Source: Gari tellinella | Lineage: Eukaryota; Mollusca; Bivalvia; Cardiida; Psammobiidae | Length of the DNA stretch: 64,000 bases | Direction: 5' to 3' | Assembly (NCBI GenBank): GCA_922989275.2 | Contig: OV277871.1 | Coordinates: forward strand, 29,708,693-29,772,692 | Shown here: in pieces, positions 43,121-53,914 of the stretch | Position numbering within the stretch: the first letter of the stretch is position 1 | Layout of the letters: each line of letters begins with the position of its first letter | The notes under the pieces: generated by a model | Told to the model about the DNA's origin: nothing | The model's input: only the letters and a program-made list of their open reading frames with translations | The model's database searches: none | Made by a program: the position numbers and the translations under genes

Positions 43121-43376
43121 CAATGGAGAATCTGTTATTCTTTCCCGTTTAAACGCAAACGTACGCAAACGTACGCAAACGCAAAACACTAAAACGTAGA
43201 AAAGAACAATTTTTGGACAATTCTGATAAGTCTTGTTTATCTTGGTGGCAAACAGTTTGGAGCCTAATCAGACGCCGGGTTACCCGGCGTCTGATCTGGC
43301 TCCAAACTGTTTGCACTGCAAATAATAGTTTTAGCGTAAACGCGTTTATTGGGAAATAATAACAGATTCTCCACTG
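43121..43376. mobile_element. family-A MITE, tandem neighbour
   Basis: CAATGGAGAATCTGTTATTC and ATAACAGATTCTCCACTG ends. Palindrome at 43247-43314 (AGACGCCGGGTTACCCGGCG). Only five bases separate it from the preceding copy; both have the same orientation. Confidence 0.92.
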
Positions 43377-43875
43377 TACGTAGATGCACGAGAATGAAAC
43401 GGTTTAAAGTCAGCTAACACGTCGGAATCATAATCCAAACTATTTGCATATACCAGACAAGCTATACTTTGGCAGGTGAAAAGATTAATAGGCCAACCTA
43501 AGCATTTAATTCTCCCTTTATTTTAGGACAATGAAAGTTTAAATTTCGGTGAACTATACTGTTCTCTTAAGCAGTTTAAAGGGGATTAAAATTTAAACGT
43601 CCAATCAGTGAAACAGTTTCTTATGTAATTACTAACCGACTTGGCACACATTCATTTTTAAATAAAATGTAATAATTATAAATACTTACAATGACGCAAA
43701 TTGCCTCACACTTACAGTAAGGGAGAAGTAATTCTTTTCCAATGTTGAAACCCATACATGTAGGTCCTTTGCAGAGCTATTTCAGACACATTTACCCGAC
43801 GCCTGATCAGGCTCTAAACTGTTATCTTCTCTTGTTTAAGACACAATACAGCCCAAATTGATGTTTAAAACGCGC
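43377..43875. other. tubulin intron 2, no element recognised
   Basis: No exon; small palindrome remnants only (CGCCTGATCAGGC near 43800). Confidence 0.45.
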
Positions 43876-44880
43876 AAATAGAGAATATTTGGTGACAAGC
43901 TTTGAATGAGAAATGTTATCTGGCAAGGCGGATGGATATATCTGGTGAGCCGCAGGCGAACCTGATATTTTCAGAAGCCGAGCCAGATAACATTTCTCAT
44001 TCAAAGCTAGGAACCAAATATTCAATTTATCTTTGTCACAGTAGTAAAATAAATTGATAATGCTTATTTCAAAGCTAGAATCATTTTTGGTCTAGATAAG
44101 TTTCTCACTAAAGAACTATGAATGTCTAAGAAAGCGCGCTATTATATAGATGACGTCAGTGACGTCACATCCTAGTAACGTTGTAAAGGAATAAAAGAAC
44201 CTTTAAAAATCTAATATTTACAGTCGCCCCATTCAATTCCATTGACAAAAAGGGTGTTCATTTAGAAATTATCCTGTCACGTGCCTATTTTCCTGACGGA
44301 TAAAGGGGTGACAGATAAACTTTGCTTTATTATGCTAGTTGGTCACATGACCGATGTTATTATGTCAGTTGGTCACATGACCAGTAGCCGGAACTATTTT
44401 CCCACCGAGACGTTTATTTTTCCCACTGTTAGGAAAGGTATTCTAAAACTCTTTCAACAGAATCCGACGTGTAACGACGTTTATTCGAACCATTCGATGC
44501 AATCAATGCATTATAGAGAACGCGCCACCAGTCGCTTGCTGAGATACTTCTATAATTGTGCACCTTTTAGATTTCCTGGGCTAAAAACACTAGATTTTTA
44601 AAGGTTCTTTTATTTCTTTTCAACGTAACTAGGATGTGACGTCACTGACGTCATCTATATAATAGCGCGCTTTCCTAGAGTAACATAGTTTTTTAGTGAG
44701 AATCTTATCTAGACCAAAATTGATTCTAGCTTTGAAAAAAGCATTCTCTATTTATTTTACTATTGTGACAAGGATAACTATAATATTTGGTTCCTAGCTT
44801 TGAATGCGGCTCACCTGATATATTCATCCGCCTTGCCAGATAACATTTCTCATTCAAAGCTAGTCACCAAATATTCTTTA
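43876..44880. mobile_element. 1.0-kb foldback element with about 0.3-kb inverted arms
   Basis: The left arm (43876 to about 44220) and right arm (about 44575-44880) are inverted copies: AATAGAGAATATTTGGTGAC against GTCACCAAATATTC; AAGCGCGCTATTATATAGAT against ATCTATATAATAGCGCGCTT; GATGACGTCAGTGACGTCA in both. Each arm has its own subterminal palindrome (ATGTTATCTGGCAAGGCGGA). The loop (44221-44574) carries an open plus frame (FLTDKGVTDKLCFIMLVGHM) shared with the half copy at 17.1 kb. It matches no transposase known to me. Confidence 0.88.
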
Positions 44881-44984
44881 TATATGTCTGCATCTTCTAT
44901 GTATTAAAACATAGTCGGGTGTAAGTCTAGTATAAGCATGATTGTAGTCTATGTTTTCGAGACGCATTTCCACTCGCCCGCAAT

Positions 44985-45231
44985 ATTCAACCCTATCGAC
45001 GAGTAAACTCGTCATTTTCAAAAGGTATACCTGTTAGAGTTACACTTGTCATGTGCAAAAAGTGTAGATCCTGATCCTGAACAGAGGATTCCTCTATACT
45101 GTTTGTCATTTTGAGATATATTGTTAAACTCTTCCCTAAATAGTCAAACATGGACAAGACTTATTTGAAATTGGAACTGTCCATTAAAAGTTTCAGGGGT
45201 GAGTTAGAAATTACTGGCCTGTCAGGGTTAA
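44985..45231. mobile_element. family-E MITE, reduced palindrome
   Basis: TTCAACCCTATCGACGAGTA start and GGCCTGTCAGGGTTAA end. Core shortened to AAAGTGTAGATCCTGATCCT and AGAGGATTCC. Shares its right TTAA with the next element. Confidence 0.7.
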
Positions 45232-46087
45232 AGTCCCATTGTGTTTTCAGACCTTTTCTTAATGCCTGAAATACAATAACGGTTAATAATAATGATTGAA
45301 CATTCTTATGGGCCAAACTGATCTATGAAATGATGAAGACGGACCTAAATCACCAAAAAGGGCGATTTAAAATCATAACAAACCGAAAATAGAACGTCTA
45401 TCATAAACATTACCACACGGCTTGGTATCACGTGATACAGCCGAATTCAACTTCACTGGGGGCAACCGTATCTACCTCCGCCCGTCCATCCATCAGTCAG
45501 TTAGACTATCACACTTTTTTGTCCGCTCTCTAACTCAACTTGTTTTTATCCGATCTTCCACAAACTTGCTGAAAATGTTCATTGATATAAAATCAAGGTT
45601 GAGTTTGACTACTACCAAAATCGCATAAGGTATTTTTGAGTTATTGCCTGTTAATTAATAAAAAATGACTGTTTCAGTCATTTTTGCACTCTAAAACAAA
45701 CAGCTTTTATCGGATATTCACCAAACATGCTGACAATATTTATTCATATAAAATTTAGGTCTAGTTTGATTATTACAAAAATCGCATGTGGCATATCTGA
45801 GTTTTTGCCCTTTATATATTAAAAAATGACTGTTTCAGCATTTTTCAGCAATAACATAGACATGCCTTATGCGATTTTGCTAGTTATTGAACCCGACCTA
45901 GATTCTATACTAATAAACATTTGTAGCAAGTTTGGTGAAGATCCAAAAAGAAGTGTTTGAGTTAGAGAGCGGACAAGGCTGAAACAGTCATTTTCAGCAA
46001 GCTCAAGGTATAGATTCTCCGTAGTTTATTACAACCGTTTACCCATGGTGAAAGATATGTACACGTTGTTATTGGATCTCATAGTGT

Positions 46088-46289
46088 TTAACCCTGTGCC
46101 TACTTTACGGAGTTTACAAACTATTTGAATCTAAAAAGACGCCGCGTAACGTGGCGTCTCATCTGGATCCAAACAGTTTGACACTCGTCTTAAGGTTTGT
46201 TTAATTAAAACAATGCATAAATCTAAACTGAACACATTTTGCTGACGACAATGTCGAAGCAGACGTCTGTGCAGCAGAATAAGGGTTAA
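46088..46289. mobile_element. family-F MITE nested in the TTAA transposon (copy 1)
   Basis: TTAACCCTGTGCCTACTTTA start, GAATAAGGGTTAA end; palindrome about 46116-46184 (GACGCCGCGTAACGTGGCGT). The same insertion is present at 60523-60724, so it predates the duplication of the host element. Confidence 0.88.
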
Positions 46290-46369
46290 CAGGGTCATTT
46301 TCAGTGTTCCAGCTAAACATGTAATCGGGAGTAATCTGAACTAATCTAACATTTTCTCACTCATTTCAG

Positions 46370-46549
46370 CACCGAATGCTATGGTGTTACTACTGATTAA
46401 ACCGTCTCTTCGAGACACTTTTAATGAGTATGACACCATTGGGTTTAAAAGCAGAAATAAAGATTTTAGTTTTCGAAATACTTCCGTTATCTGGAGCCCT
46501 GTATTTACAGAGTTTTCCTTCTTTCCATTCACAAGGGAGGCTTTTTAAT
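46370..46549 (+). other. exon-like open block inside the TTAA transposon (copy 1)
   Basis: After a good acceptor (TCTCACTCATTTCAG) 59 codons read APNAMVLLLIKPSLRDTFNE, YDTIGFKSRNKDFSFRNTSV, IWSPVFTEFSFFPFTREAF and stop. Copy 2 (60795-60974) keeps the frame with three amino-acid changes from four base changes, which gives no sign of purifying selection. It may be a captured 3' exon. Family not recognised. Confidence 0.35.
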
Positions 46550-46701
46550 TTGTGCAGCACCAAAATATTATAAATAAAATTTAAAAAGCGAATTGCTTAG
46601 ATAAAACCGGTTTTTGTGAAAGAATCACGTCCCACCTAGTTCAAATGGGACCCCAAACAACCGTTTTATGTAGGTTTCTCAAAAACACAATGCGGCTTTA
46701 A

Positions 46702-47755
<1,054 letters not shown>

Positions 47756-47849
47756 ACAGTGTTTCCTATCCCAAAAACAAACAACAAATAATTATATCTC
47801 CAAATTCTCTCTCGACCACCGTTATATCGTCAGCTTCAACAGTATCCTA

Positions 47850-48171
47850 TGAGGTGAAACTTACTTATAACGAAGTCCTGGCTCCGAGGATATAAAGCTT
47901 TTGACTTGAGTCTAAACTTGTTCCCAAGCATTTGATTGGTCAGATTTGAGCCGAGGCTCAAATCTGACCAATCAAATGCTTGAGAACCCACTTAGACTTA
48001 GCTCAAACGCTTTATAACATTGGACCCTGATATTATTCGCTGTATTCAAATTTCGTTATATCAGGTCCATTTTACGATATGATACGTTAACTACAGAGGG
48101 CGAACACATATTGTTTTTCGTTATATCCAATTATTCGTTTAATCCAATTTCGTTATAAGCGAGTTTCACTG
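47850..48171. mobile_element. pogo-like MITE with nested inverted repeat
   Basis: AGGTGAAACTTACTTATAAC at the left and CGTTATAAGCGAGTTTCACT then GTA at the right. In its left half an inverted repeat (AAGCATTTGATTGGTCAGAT, ATCTGACCAATCAAATGCTT) matches the isolated one at 4985-5092. Confidence 0.75.
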
Positions 48172-48306
48172 TATAGTTTTCAAGTTAATTTTTAAACAGA
48201 CTGACTGAAGATACATTAATATGTAACTGGATCCTTATCGAGTGCATTGTTACTAGGTGTCCGAACGGGATAGAAATACTTTGTAATATACATATAGTAC
48301 TGTGCA

Positions 48307-48547
48307 GTCTGTGGAGAAAATATCATCATTTCCCAATAAACGCGTTGATGTTAAAACGACTATGTCCAATGCAAACATTTTGGAGCCAGATCAGACGTCA
48401 GGTAACCCGGTGTCTGATCAGGCTCCAAACTGTTTGCTACACAAATTCAGACCACATTTTTAGTAATTGTCATGTTTTTCACATTCTAGTACGTTTTGAT
48501 TGCGTTTCGTTTCGTTTCATCGTGAAAGAATAATGTCTGGTTTTCTG
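48307..48547. mobile_element. family-A MITE, diverged
   Basis: CAGTCTGTGGAGAAAATATC start, GAAAGAATAATGTCTGGTTT end; palindrome 48370-48438 (GATCAGACGTCAGGTAACCC) with mismatched tip. Confidence 0.75.
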
Positions 48548-48717
48548 TATTCGACGATGGTGTTGTATAGGTTAAGATTAGACGTACAATTGGAAACCTT
48601 TACTATTGTGTTGTTCTTGTATTTTTAATTCGTTTAAAGAATTAAAAACAAAAACAAAATAAACACCATACTGAAAAACTGTCTTGGATTTCGCATTTCA
48701 CAGTGAGAACCCTTTTA

Positions 48718-48960
48718 ACACATTCAACCCTAGCGACAAGTTTACTCGTCATTCACAAACAGTGTACATGTGGTGATTACACTTGTCCTATGTAAACAGC
48801 GTAGACCCTGACTGTTTGTCATTTTGAAAAATATTGTTAAAATCAATACGTAATAGTCAAAAATGGACTAGACTTATTTTCAAATTGGAATTGTCCATTT
48901 AAAGTTTCAGGTTTCGAACTTCAAGTGGACACTTCCGATTTCTATTAAAGTCTAGCTCAT
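48718..48960. mobile_element. degraded family-E MITE
   Basis: ATTCAACCCTAGCGACAAGT start with ACTCGTCATTCACAAACAGT; core reduced to GTAGACCCTGACTGTTTGTC; end around TCCATTTAAAGTTTCAGG. Confidence 0.6.
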
Positions 48961-49033
48961 TTTGACTAATAAGGGCTGCGTATTACTATGTTGCAAAATG
49001 GCAAATAGTGCAGACCCTTATCAGAGGTTTCCT

Positions 49034-49279
49034 TTAACCCATTACCCCATAGCCTGATTCTAGTTTTGAAAAATGGTGAGCACTTAAATCAGGTTGAAAG
49101 TAAAGCAGAAGGCGCATTCTACTTTACTTTCAGCCTGTTTTAGGCTATAATCTGCTAGAATATAGAAACATTTTGTTTATCATACATAGATCTACTCATA
49201 ACTGTATAAATTGGATCTATTTTCCTCAGCGGAGAAATAAATTGCATTCGTAAAAAGGCGTATTTATGGTGAACCGGGT
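49034..49279. mobile_element. family-B MITE with shortened palindrome
   Basis: TTAACCCATTACCCCATAGC start. The tip is asymmetrically deleted (AAAGCAGAAGGCGCATTCTA). Confidence 0.8.
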
Positions 49280-49447
49280 TACAATGTAAGAGTCCTCTGA
49301 TGCGAGTTTCACAGTTTGCATAGACAAGTTTACCCTTCACAGGCACACCGTTTGCAAACGAAAAGTAAACTCGTCGTTTGGTTTCAAAGTATTAATCAGT
49401 TAAAAAACGTGAATGGTGTAGTTCTAGATGAGCAGTTTGGAAACATA

Positions 49448-49694
49448 CAGTGGAGAATATGTTATTCTTTCCCAATAAACGCGTTTACGCTAAAACTATT
49501 ATTTCCAGTGCAAACAGTTTGGAGCCAGATCAGACGCCGGGTAACCCGGCGTCTGATCTGGCTTCAAACTGTTTGCCACTCAGTTTAAAATGAGTCGTCA
49601 AAATTGTCAAAAAGTTTACATTTTACCCATTTTAATGCCCTGAGTTTGCGATTCGTTTGCGTTTAAACGGGAAAGAATAACGTTTTCTCCACTG
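49448..49694. mobile_element. family-A MITE
   Basis: CAGTGGAGAATATGTTATTC, GAATAACGTTTTCTCCACTG; palindrome about 49511-49578 (GATCAGACGCCGGGTAACCC). Confidence 0.92.
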
Positions 49695-50475
49695 TACAAC
49701 AGAATACATTTTGAATAAAGAAAGTCCTTAACTTTTGTTTTTTTGTTGTTATTAAGTACATAAAATCTCTGTTACGATCACTCAACATTGTTATAGCAAA
49801 TGGCATCTTAAAGATGTATTAAACTCGTTTTTTTCACTATAAAAGAAAAAAAAAAATATTAATTTTTGCACTGCGGCCATTAAATTTTGGAAAAGGTGTG
49901 TAAAATTATGACTTTTTTCAAATTTTGTCCCATTCAGAGTACAAGCTTCAGCAAAATATTTTCAAACTGAAAACAGACATGGTAATTTTGTTTTTCATTA
50001 CTTATTTTATTCTATGGAAGTATTTTCACATAAAAAATCTAAATCGAGACAAAAAAGGCACCAGATTTGTTTAATATGAATCTCTGAATATCAACAATAT
50101 GAGTCTGTACGGGTAATGATTTGTTTTTATGTTCTAGAAAAAGAGTAAATAACTTGACCCCCTACACACATACACTTCTTAGTATTCATTCAGCTAAAAG
50201 CCCACACTAAGGCAACTGAAAAAATATGAAATCAGGATCCACACTGTTTGCAAAGTCGACTTCATGTGACTTTGACGCTGAAAGGGTTAATAAGAACTTG
50301 ACACGAATAATTTGTCGCAGTAGATTTTACTACCAAATTAGCAATAGATCTATAGCGATAAAGAATAAAGTTTAATTTGTTATATCTAACACTTCGTTAT
50401 AAGTGAGCTTCACTGTATATATAGGCCCTACTATCAAATTAGGAAACATCTACATGTACAAGTATATGCCACGAG
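49695..50475. other. intergenic, AT-rich, no gene recognised
   Basis: Nothing supported apart from a class-1 half arm near 50235 (AATCAGGATCCACACTGTTT) and a pogo-like end near 50390-50420. Confidence 0.45.
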
Positions 50476-50479
50476 TTCA

Positions 50480-50551
50480 GTTGTAACCAGTTTGGATACT
50501 GACCAGACACCACGTAACGCGGTGTCTGATCAGTATCCAAATCGTTTGCGC
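50480..50551. repeat. isolated class-1 palindrome
   Basis: AACCAGTTTGGATACTGACC, AGACACCACGTAACGCGGTG, TCTGATCAGTATCCAAATCG. No surrounding terminal repeats found. Confidence 0.8.
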
Positions 50552-50569
50552 TCATATGGACATTTCTCC

Positions 50570-50780
50570 AGTCTCACTGTTTCTAGTTTTGAAGATAAAT
50601 GACCATTTAAAGCAGGTTGAAAGTAAAGCAGAATGCGCCTTAAGGCTTAAGGCGCATTCTGCTAGAATGTAGACAATATTTCTTATGATACATATTCATG
50701 ACATTATTATTGGAGCTATTTTCTATAGTGAATGAAAATATAGAGGCGTAAAAAGACGTATTCATGGGTTAATGGGTTAA
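50570..50780. mobile_element. family-B MITE, palindrome lower arm deleted
   Basis: Left end missing; AAAGCAGGTTGAAAGTAAAG and a duplicated tip (CGCCTTAAGGCTTAAGGCGC), then directly TGCTAGAATGTAGACAATA. Ends GGGTTAATGGGTTAA. Confidence 0.75.
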
Positions 50781-50855
50781 ACTCTTTCTAGATACGAATA
50801 CTAGTATTTAATAAAACAGAATATTTCGGTTAAAGGGTTAAAGCAGCGCATGTTA

Positions 50856-51101
50856 CAGTGGAGAATCTGTTATTCTTTCCCGTTTAAACGCAAACGTACG
50901 CAAACGCAAAGCACTAAAGCGTAGAAAAGAACAACTGTTGGACAATTCTGATAATTCTTGTTTATCTTGGTGGCAAACAGTTTGGAGCCTGATCAGACGC
51001 CGGGTTACCCGGCGTCTGATCTGGCTCCAAACTGTTTGCACTGCAAATAATAGTTTTAGCGTAAACGCGTTTATTGGGAAAGAATAACAGATTCTCCACT
51101 G
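50856..51101. mobile_element. family-A MITE, intact
   Basis: CAGTGGAGAATCTGTTATTC, GAATAACAGATTCTCCACTG; palindrome 50972-51040 (CAGACGCCGGGTTACCCGG). Confidence 0.95.
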
Positions 51102-51296
51102 TATCTTTATTACTCTCAGTTCATGATTTCAAAACCATCGACGTGCCATCTTTTTAGCTCTTGGGGGATAACCTCTGTCAAATAAACCGAAACATCCCTA
51201 TATGCCCCAGAACCACTTCAGGGTAAGATGGTCTCTGGGGATGTGTACATGTGAAGAGTATATATAATACATATTGTAAAATGATACAGTAAAGCC

Positions 51297-51490
51297 TGTC
51301 TATAACGAACACTAAATGGTGTTGATAATCAGGTGTTTAATGTAACTGATTTCTTAAAGCAAGGTGAACGTAAAACAGAAAGCTCCTTCAGGAGCTTTCT
51401 GTTTTACGTTCACCTTGCTTTAAGCTGTCACTTGTATTTTATGCTGTCAAGTAGCATTCATTTTGTAGTCGTAACAGAGAGGGTTTACTG
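51297..51490. mobile_element. family-D MITE
   Basis: CAGTAAAGCCTGTCTATAAC start, GTAACAGAGAGGGTTTACTG end. Perfect palindrome at about 51354-51424: AAAGCAAGGTGAACGTAAAA with CAGAAAGCTCCTTCAGGAGC. Confidence 0.9.
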
Positions 51491-51750
51491 TTTTACCAAA
51501 TATTCAAAAATGAATAAAACTTAATTGGAAATTGGAATTTTCCATTTGAAGTATCAGTGGTGAGTGAGGGCAAAGTTGATATCATTAGAAAGGAAAACGA
51601 TTACATGAAAGATAACCTAATGCCCAACTAAAGTCTATGACGTCACAATAGCTCTCTGAAAATTTAAACACCGTTATAGCTAGCCCCAATACAGTCAGCG
51701 AGGAAGTAGATAAGATCGAATTTTATCAACAACCCTACGAAGTCTAAAAC

Positions 51751-51805
51751 ATGAGAGGCTTTCTTCTGGTGGTATCTCTGTTAGTCTTGGCACATACGTC
51801 ATCAT
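51751..51805 (+). pseudogene. orphan first exon of the cysteine-rich peptide family
   Basis: ATG opens MRGFLLVVSLLVLAHTSS, then T|GTATGT. It is a clear paralogue of the first exon at 61569 (MKGFLLVISLLVLAHTSS, G|GTATGT), with similar 5' flank (CCGTTATAGCTAG…CAGTCAGCGAG) and intron start. The following intron holds the same order of MITEs (F then E) as the intact gene, but no second exon with the cysteine pattern was found before or beyond the LTR element at 52433. A perfect CRE-type TGACGTCA lies at 51638-51645. Either a truncated duplicate or an alternative first exon; the latter would have to splice across about 10 kb. Confidence 0.6.
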
Positions 51806-51849
51806 GTATGTTTATATTTTGCTTCTTTAAATGGAAATTAACGCATTAA

Positions 51850-52101
51850 CCTTTTTTAATGATCAAAATTATCGTGAGGTTTTTACTCCTTCTCCGCCCT
51901 ATTGTCGTCAGTTTCAATATTGTTGTCTGCAATATCATTTCAAAGTTACAAATGTAGATATAAGGCAGTTAACTGACGTAATTTCAAAATAAGTGACAAA
52001 CATTTTTGATCCTGATTAGACGCCGTGTTACGTGGCATCTGATTAAGATAAAAACTGTTTGCAAATGCACTATATGACGTCATTGGTAGTGAAAGGGGTA
52101 A
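51850..52101. mobile_element. family-F MITE, diverged
   Basis: ATTAACCTTTTTAATGATCA start region, TGGTAGTGAAAGGGGTAAAC end. Core CATTTTTGATCCTGATTAGA, CGCCGTGTTACGTGGC. Equivalent in position to 61655-61863 in the intact gene. Confidence 0.7.
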
Positions 52102-52159
52102 ACGCCAAAATGGAACATTATTATTTCTAATAAAACGTTTCCCGTTTTCCACTATTTAT

Positions 52160-52340
52160 GCTTTTACTGTATTCCACAATTTATTGCAAAAATGACAAAA
52201 CAATGCAGATACTGATCAGAGGGCTCTTGCTCCTGCATTTGCCCTCTGCTGTGGGTCTACACTGTTGGCAAAGGACCAGTGCACTCTTCACATGTGCACT
52301 ATTTGTTTTCGTTGTAGCTTGACTCATAACACGTAATTCG
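52160..52340. mobile_element. family-E-like MITE remnant
   Basis: TTATTGCAAAAATGACAAAA, CAATGCAGATACTGATCAGA, GGGCTCTTGCTCCTGC; the same text order as at 61955-62045 in the intact gene's intron. Confidence 0.7.
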
Positions 52341-52432
52341 TCCTCTCTTTGCTTAGTTCTATCTAGAGGACTATAACGTGACTGTTTTATTGGTTATATC
52401 TTCACATATAATAAGATTATATTATATGCTAA

Positions 52433-52594
52433 TGCCACAGTGTGTATGTTTATCATGACTTGTACGGCCTTGCTGTATAAAATGTATAAGCGCGCTTTTA
52501 TGGCGACGTGGTAGAGTGCATGAATGCGAACCTGGCGACCAGGGTTCAAACCCGGGTCGGCGCGGGTGTTTCTTTATTAGAGCGCCCGGTTACA
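52433..52594 (+). mobile_element. 5' LTR of a very short LTR element; LTR carries tRNA-like A and B boxes
   Basis: Starts TGCCACAGTGTGTATG and ends CCCGGTTACA, i.e. TG…CA, 162 bp. Directly after it is a primer-binding-site-like TGGCGCCCGACATGG (52597). Inside the LTR, TGGCGACGTGG at 52501-52511 is an A box with one mismatch and GGTTCAAACCC at 52543-52553 is a perfect B box, 31 bp apart, as in a tRNA gene. The stretch GCGAACCTGGCGACCAGGG also folds. The second LTR copy starts at 52704. Confidence 0.75.
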
Positions 52595-52703
52595 TTTGGC
52601 GCCCGACATGGTTTCTGTGACTGTATATGCTCCGAGTTCGACCCCCAGTCGCTCTTATACCCATATAGAAATTCGGGACGAATTTCAAGTTGTCGGGGGA
52701 GTA
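52595..52703 (+). mobile_element. 109-bp internal region of the short LTR element
   Basis: Begins with the PBS TGGCGCCCGACATGG, which pairs with the 3' end of a tRNA-Lys-type primer (TGGCGCCC core), and ends with the polypurine stretch GGGGGAG just before the 3' LTR. There is no coding capacity, so this is a terminal-repeat retrotransposon in miniature (TRIM). Confidence 0.7.
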
Positions 52704-52805
52704 TGTCACAGTGTGTAGGTTTATCATGACGGCCTTGCTGTTCAAGCGTGCTTTTATGGCGACGTGGTAGAGTGCATGACTGCGAACCTGGCGACCCGGG
52801 TTCAC
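52704..52805 (+). mobile_element. 3' LTR, truncated within the B box
   Basis: TGTCACAGTGTGTAGGTTTA, TGGCGACGTGGTAGAGTGCA, then GGTTCAC and an abrupt change to AATAATAACAATAATC. About 90 percent alike to the 5' LTR over the shared part, with a few small gaps. Confidence 0.75.
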
Positions 52806-53161
52806 TAATAATAACAATAATCATAATAATAGCAGTTCGGTCTTCTATTGCAAAGAAGACAATTACTTCATCTCCGTAAATTTCTGTGTTGAGCGATGCT
52901 GTGGGTCCGAAGGATGGCTGATCAATCCAAGTCTTGCACTGAACACTGCACTACACTCTGGACATGACGGACCTGATGGAACTGCCACTGAAGCTTCTCT
53001 CGCTATAAATACGTTCAGCTCTGTTGGATGTTTTGTCAACCTGATACGTTGTTCCTCATACAGTTTTGAGCCCATCTTAATGCTGGAGCGCCAGGAGCTT
53101 CTATCGTTTGCCATGTCTTGCCAGTTGTCAGCTTCGTGGATACTCTCAACAATTCCTTGTA

Positions 53162-53521
53162 CAGTGCTCCCTCTCTTCAACGACACACATTGGGCGACAG
53201 AAATTGTGTGCGTTGTTCGGAGGGAGTCGTTATAGGGAGGGAAATTGGCTTACATTTGCAAACAGCTTGAATCCAGATCAGACGCCGCGCAACGCGGCGT
53301 CTGATCTAGATTCAAGCTGTTTGTCAGTAGTCATTATGTTTTTTTCTGTCAAAATGTCCATTATGTAACTTTGAGAAAAACAGCAGACGACAATTTTAAG
53401 CAGACAATATTGCAGCAGTAAAAGCGTAAGACATAACTGTCATGTTTAGGAAGAACTACGACAAGGGTCGTTGTAAGGAGGGAGTCGTTGTTGGGAGGGC
53501 CTGTTTAGAGAGGGAACACTG
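53162..53521. mobile_element. family-C MITE inserted in the LINE
   Basis: CAGTGCTCCCTCTCTTCAAC start and TAGAGAGGGAACACTG end. Palindrome 53258-53324: AAACAGCTTGAATCCAGATC, tip GCCGCGCAACGCGGC, GATCTAGATTCAAGCTGTTT. Confidence 0.93.
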
Positions 53522-53658
53522 TACCTCTTTTTGTTGACCACCTTTTGATCGTACGCCTTTTTCTAGCTCGCCGTAAAGAAGCTGTTTTTGGAATAAAAGT
53601 GTCAGCCATTCTTCTGACATGACCACCCAAACGAAGTTGACATAAACCGAGCATGGTA

Positions 53659-53914
53659 CAGTGGAGAATCTGTTATTCTTTCCCGTTTAAACGCAAACGT
53701 ACGCAAACGCACGCAAACGCAAATCACTAAAACGTAGAAAAGAACAACTTTTGGACAATTCTGATAATTCTTGTTTATCTTGGTGGCAAACAGTTTGGAG
53801 CCTGATCAGACGCCGGGTTGCCCGGCGTCTGATCAGGCTCCAAACTGTTTGCACTGCAAATAATAGTTTTAGCGTAAACGCGTTTATTGGGAAAGAATAA
53901 CAGATTCTCCACTG
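53659..53914. mobile_element. family-A MITE inserted in the LINE
   Basis: CAGTGGAGAATCTGTTATTC, GAATAACAGATTCTCCACTG with TA flanks; palindrome 53786-53853 (AGACGCCGGGTTGCCCGGCG). Confidence 0.95.

Larger units (their letters stand above)
45228..46701. mobile_element. 1.47-kb TTAA-flanked transposon (copy 1)
   Basis: TTAA then AGTCCCATTGTGTTTT at the left; AAAACACAATGCGGCT then TTAA at the right: inverted ends plus TTAA target site, as in piggyBac-type elements. No piggyBac transposase is visible. Internally it holds about 160-bp satellite-like units with GACTGTTTCAGTCATTTTTG and TCACCAAACATGCTGA, a nested family-F MITE, and at 46370-46549 an exon-like open block after TCATTTCAG. Copy 2 is at 59340-61127, an inverted partial copy ends at 57164. 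Confidence 0.85.
47756..48690 (+). other. probable beta-tubulin 3' UTR, with two MITEs inside
   Basis: The first canonical poly(A) signal AATAAA after the stop is at 48658-48663, in AACAAAATAAACACC. An AATAAT variant lies at about 47785. If the distal signal is used, the 3' UTR is about 930 nt and contains the MITEs at 47850-48171 and 48307-48547, each able to fold into a hairpin. This is inference; a proximal weak site could be used instead. Confidence 0.4.

Noticed and set aside
44281..44601. 106-codon plus frame in the foldback loop as a host gene
   Set aside because: It recurs with the element at 17.1 kb and has no recognised domain, so it is element-derived.
46341..46532. Minus-strand open frame shared with 60721-60957
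   Set aside because: Shared because the underlying transposon is duplicated; the plus strand has the better exon signals (acceptor and common stop).
52501..52565. A tRNA gene with A and B boxes
   Set aside because: The acceptor stem does not close and a second copy sits in a matching LTR context, so it is part of a repeat element.
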